Positions 61,785 to 64,000 of a stretch of 64,000 nt of DNA are shown here, piece by piece (position 1 is the stretch's first letter; every line of letters begins with the position of its first letter). Position numbers and translations under genes: made by a program. This DNA comes from Noviherbaspirillum malthae (GTDB lineage: Bacteria > Pseudomonadota > Gammaproteobacteria > Burkholderiales > Burkholderiaceae_D): contig NZ_JACYXF010000001.1 in NCBI RefSeq assembly GCF_015352985.1, positions 1 through 64,000 of the forward strand. Direction: 5' to 3'. The notes under the pieces are model-generated. The model did no database searches. It was not told the DNA's origin and saw only the letters and a list, made by a program, of their open reading frames with translations.

Positions 61785-63128
61785 TTACAGCACGTAGCGC
61801 GACAAGTCTTCGTTGATCGCCAGCGCGCCGAGCTTTTCATCGACATAGGCGGCATCGACCGTCACCGTCTTGCCGGTGGACTCGCTGGCCGAATAGGAAA
61901 TCTCTTCGAGCAGCTTTTCCATCACGGTGTACAGGCGGCGCGCGCCAATGTTTTCCGTCTTCTCATTGACCGAGAAGGCAATCTCCGCCAGCCGCTTGAT
62001 GCCGTCGCCGGTGAAGTCCAGCTTCACGTCTTCGGTGTTGAGCAGGGCTTCGTACTGCCGGGTCAGGCAGGCATCCGTGCTGGTCAGGATGCGTTCGAAA
62101 TCGGCAATGGCCAGCGACTCCAGTTCGACGCGGATCGGGAAGCGGCCCTGCAGTTCCGGAATGAGGTCCGAAGGCTTGGCCAGGTGGAACGCGCCCGAGG
62201 CGATGAACAGGATGTGATCGGTGCGGATCATGCCGTACTTGGTGTTGACCGTGGTGCCCTCGACCAGCGGCAGCAGGTCGCGCTGCACGCCGGCGCGCGA
62301 TACGTCGGCGCCGCCGACTTCGGAGCGGGTCGCGATCTTGTCGATCTCGTCGAGAAACACGATGCCGTTCTGTTCGACATTGGCAATCGCCTTCTGCTTC
62401 AGCTCGTCTTCATTGACCAGCTTCGCGGCTTCTTCGTCGAGCAGGAGCTTCATCGCCTCGCGGATCTTGACCTTGCGCTTTTTCTTGCGCCCGCCGCCGA
62501 GGCCGGAAAACATCGACTTGATCTGCTCGGTCATTTCCTCCATGCCGGGCGGAGCCATGATTTCCATGTGCGCCGGCGCCTCGGCCACTTCGATTTCGAC
62601 TTCGCGGTCGTCGAGCGCGCCTTCGCGCAGGCGCTTGCGGAAGGTCTGGCGGGTGGCATTGCTGCCGTCGCCTTCGGCTGGCGCGTTGGGCGTGGAACTG
62701 AAGCCGAAGTCGCGTGCCGGCGGCAGCAGGATGTCGAGAATGCGGTCTTCCGCGGCATCCTGCGCATGCGAGCGCACCTTGCGCATTTCCGATTCGCGGG
62801 TCTGCTTGATGCCGATGTCGATCAGGTCGCGGATGATGGTGTCGACATCGCGGCCCACATAGCCCACTTCAGTGAACTTTGTGGCTTCGATCTTGATGAA
62901 GGGCGCGTCGGCCAGCTTGGCCAGGCGGCGCGCGATCTCGGTCTTGCCGACGCCGGTGGGCCCGATCATCAGGATGTTCTTCGGCGTGATTTCATGCCGC
63001 AGCGGATCGGCGACCTGCTGGCGCCGCCAGCGGTTGCGCAATGCAATCGCGACCGCGCGCTTGGCGCGCGCCTGGCCGACCACGTGTTTGTCGAGTTCGG
63101 AAACGATCTCTTGAGGTGTCATGTTCAT
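61785..63128 (-). CDS. hslU: HslU ATPase subunit of the HslVU protease
   Basis: A 447-residue AAA+ unfoldase that feeds substrates to HslV. Walker A is GPTGVGKT at about 56-63, Walker [13 protein letters not shown], with a family-specific I-domain between them (residues about 105-235). The C-terminal ends in LSRYVL, the tail that opens HslV. The start may be ATG at 63128 or 63122. It lies 27 bases after hslV, in one heat-shock operon. Confidence 0.97.
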   Translation of the reverse strand: MNMTPQEIVSELDKHVVGQARAKRAVAIALRNRWRRQQVADPLRHEITPKNILMIGPTGVGKTEIARRLAKLADAPFIKIEATKFTEVGYVGRDVDTIIRDLIDIGIKQTRESEMRKVRSHAQDAAEDRILDILLPPARDFGFSSTPNAPAEGDGSNATRQTFRKRLREGALDDREVEIEVAEAPAHMEIMAPPGMEEMTEQIKSMFSGLGGGRKKKRKVKIREAMKLLLDEEAAKLVNEDELKQKAIANVEQNGIVFLDEIDKIATRSEVGGADVSRAGVQRDLLPLVEGTTVNTKYGMIRTDHILFIASGAFHLAKPSDLIPELQGRFPIRVELESLAIADFERILTSTDACLTRQYEALLNTEDVKLDFTGDGIKRLAEIAFSVNEKTENIGARRLYTVMEKLLEEISYSASESTGKTVTVDAAYVDEKLGALAINEDLSRYVL

Positions 63129-63155
63129 GATGGTGTGCGTGACGCGGCGGACGCG

Positions 63156-63692
63156 TTAATCCAGGGTTTCGATGGTGTGCGACAGATTGGTATAGATGCA
63201 GAGTTCGCCGGCGATGGTGAGCGCCTTCTTGACGATCTCCGCGGGCGGCAGGTCGGTGTTTTCCTGCAGCGCCTTGGCGGCCGACTGCGCATAGACGCCG
63301 CCGGAACCGATGGCGCCGACGCCGGCTTCGGGTTCCAGCACATCGCCGTTGCCGGTGATGATCAGGGTCGCTTCGCGGTCCGCCACCAGCAGCATCGCCT
63401 CCAGGCGGCGCAGGATGCGGTCGGTGCGCCAGTCCTTGGCAAGTTCGACCGAGGCGCGCATCAGGTTGCCCTGGTGCTTTTCCAGCTTGGCTTCGAAGCG
63501 CTCGATCAGCGTGAAGGCATCGGCGGTGCCGCCGGCAAATCCGGCCAGTACCTTGCCCTGGTAGAGCTTGCGCACCTTGCGTGCGGTGCCTTTCATGACG
63601 ACATTGCCGAGCGTTACCTGACCGTCTCCGCCGAGCGCGACGGTGCTGCCGCGGCGTACGGAAAGGATGGTGGTGCCGTGAAATTGTTCCAT
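63156..63692 (-). CDS. hslV: HslV peptidase subunit of the HslVU protease
   Basis: A 178-residue threonine peptidase of the proteasome-related HslV family. A short propeptide MEQFHG precedes the mature N-terminal [10 protein letters not shown] with catalytic threonine. [23 protein letters not shown] and [17 protein letters not shown] are family-typical. It is followed by hslU. A sigma32-like promoter lies 40 bases upstream of the start. Confidence 0.97.
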   Translation of the reverse strand: MEQFHGTTILSVRRGSTVALGGDGQVTLGNVVMKGTARKVRKLYQGKVLAGFAGGTADAFTLIERFEAKLEKHQGNLMRASVELAKDWRTDRILRRLEAMLLVADREATLIITGNGDVLEPEAGVGAIGSGGVYAQSAAKALQENTDLPPAEIVKKALTIAGELCIYTNLSHTIETLD

Positions 63693-63724
63693 GGAGAATG
63701 CCTCGGATGCTGATAATTGTCCGC

Positions 63725-63752
63725 AGATGAGGGCAGGACATCAGAATACAAG
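63725..63752 (-). promoter_or_regulatory. Candidate sigma32 (heat-shock) promoter of hslVU
   Basis: On the minus strand CTTGTA (63752-63747) and CCTCATCT (63732-63725) are 14 bases apart. They match the sigma32 consensus CTTGAA, 13-15 bases, CCCCATNT with one mismatch each. The inferred transcript would start about 26 bases before the hslV ATG. The match was found by inspection and has no statistical test. Confidence 0.6.
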
Positions 63753-63801
63753 TGTAAACCCTGGGGGAGGATATGCAGTCTGTGCTGGGCGGAAGTGTGA
63801 A

Positions 63802-64000
63802 TCAGTTTTTGCGGGGAATGATGCGGATGATTTCGTTCAGGCCGATTACCATCAGCAGTACGCTGACCAGATGATTGACGTGATGGAATTCGACGACCTT
63901 GCCGCTGCCGCAGAAAGGGCTGAGGCCGGTAAGGAAGCGGCTTGCGGCATTGAAATCCATGCGTTCGAGGCATGAACAGTCGATGACGGCGGGATCGTGC
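63802..64000 (-). CDS. STAS domain protein, 3' end only
   Basis: The frame is open from the window's last base to the TGA at 63802-63804, giving 65 visible residues of a C-terminal STAS-like domain. The sequence around VIDCSCLERMDFNAASRFL and FHHVNHLVSVLLMVIGL resembles anti-sigma-antagonist or MlaB-type STAS domains. The start lies beyond the window. It would be transcribed in the same direction as hslVU, about 110 bases upstream of hslV. Its role is unknown. Confidence 0.65.
   Translation of the reverse strand, partial: HDPAVIDCSCLERMDFNAASRFLTGLSPFCGSGKVVEFHHVNHLVSVLLMVIGLNEIIRIIPRKN

Noticed and set aside
1..64000. CRISPR arrays, tRNA or rRNA genes, riboswitches, prophage or transposase genes
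   Set aside because: No regularly spaced repeats, no cloverleaf-like or rRNA-like sequence and no recombinase or phage structural protein was seen by inspection of gaps and frames.

Overview
The window reads as a contiguous piece of a high-GC betaproteobacterial chromosome, most likely Burkholderiales, family Oxalobacteraceae (Herbaspirillum, Noviherbaspirillum or Massilia-like). The inference rests on conserved neighbourhoods (birA-coaX-SPOR; argB, nucleotidase, slmA; gpmA, envC-like, S41 protease, ThiF-like; grxC, secB, gpsA; hslVU; a 12-gene gsp cluster) and on dispersed GC-rich intergenic repeats typical of that order. No tRNA, rRNA, CRISPR array, transposase or prophage was seen.

Layout. 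1-4321: end of a branched-chain amino-acid binding protein, an Asp/Glu racemase with a type I asparaginase, and a BenE-type symporter. 4322-7057: minus-strand operon of an alcohol dehydrogenase/quinone reductase, DUF3291, a cupin and a PhzF-like protein with overlapping stops and starts. 7121-8509: DUF2917 gene and a divergent GcvA-like LysR regulator. 8637-16590: minus-strand series consisting of a complete MCE lipid transporter (STAS-permease, ATPase, MCE protein, auxiliary lipoprotein), a VanZ-like membrane protein, a [2Fe-2S] ferredoxin, an alpha/beta hydrolase, a PBP5-type carboxypeptidase, DUF1330 and DUF493. 16696-17976: an AT-richer orphan DUF6402 protein fused to a membrane domain.

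18206-30700: birA-coaX-SPOR, an ECF sigma/zinc-finger anti-sigma/Cys-rich operon, argB, a HAD nucleotidase, slmA, a fused pabB-pabC gene and four exporters of the EamA and MFS families. 30888-35488: an AT-richer block with a small lipoprotein and a 1382-residue protein that I cannot assign; it has a disordered Ser/Pro-rich N-terminus and several Gly-rich, beta-like segments, and is the best candidate for something undescribed. 35647-38611: cystine-type ABC binding protein and permease with a trans-sulfuration PLP enzyme, but no ATPase. 38597-46373: sulfur-carrier E1-like protein, S41 protease, EnvC-like murein hydrolase activator, gpmA, rhodanese, grxC, secB, SH3 protein, gpsA.

46374-49373: a 0.6-kb intergenic block rich in repeats, a cupin and an extracellular PHB depolymerase with two fibronectin III modules, ended by a strong terminator. 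49786-61413: the type II secretion operon gspG-H-I-J-K-L-M-N-D-E-F-C, which may export the neighbouring depolymerase. 61485-64000: a small basic protein, hslVU behind a sigma32-like promoter, and the end of a STAS protein.

Most genes are tightly packed with ATGA or TGATG junctions, and several (gspH, gspL, gspN, the envC-like gene, pabBC, rhodanese) appear to use GTG or TTG starts.
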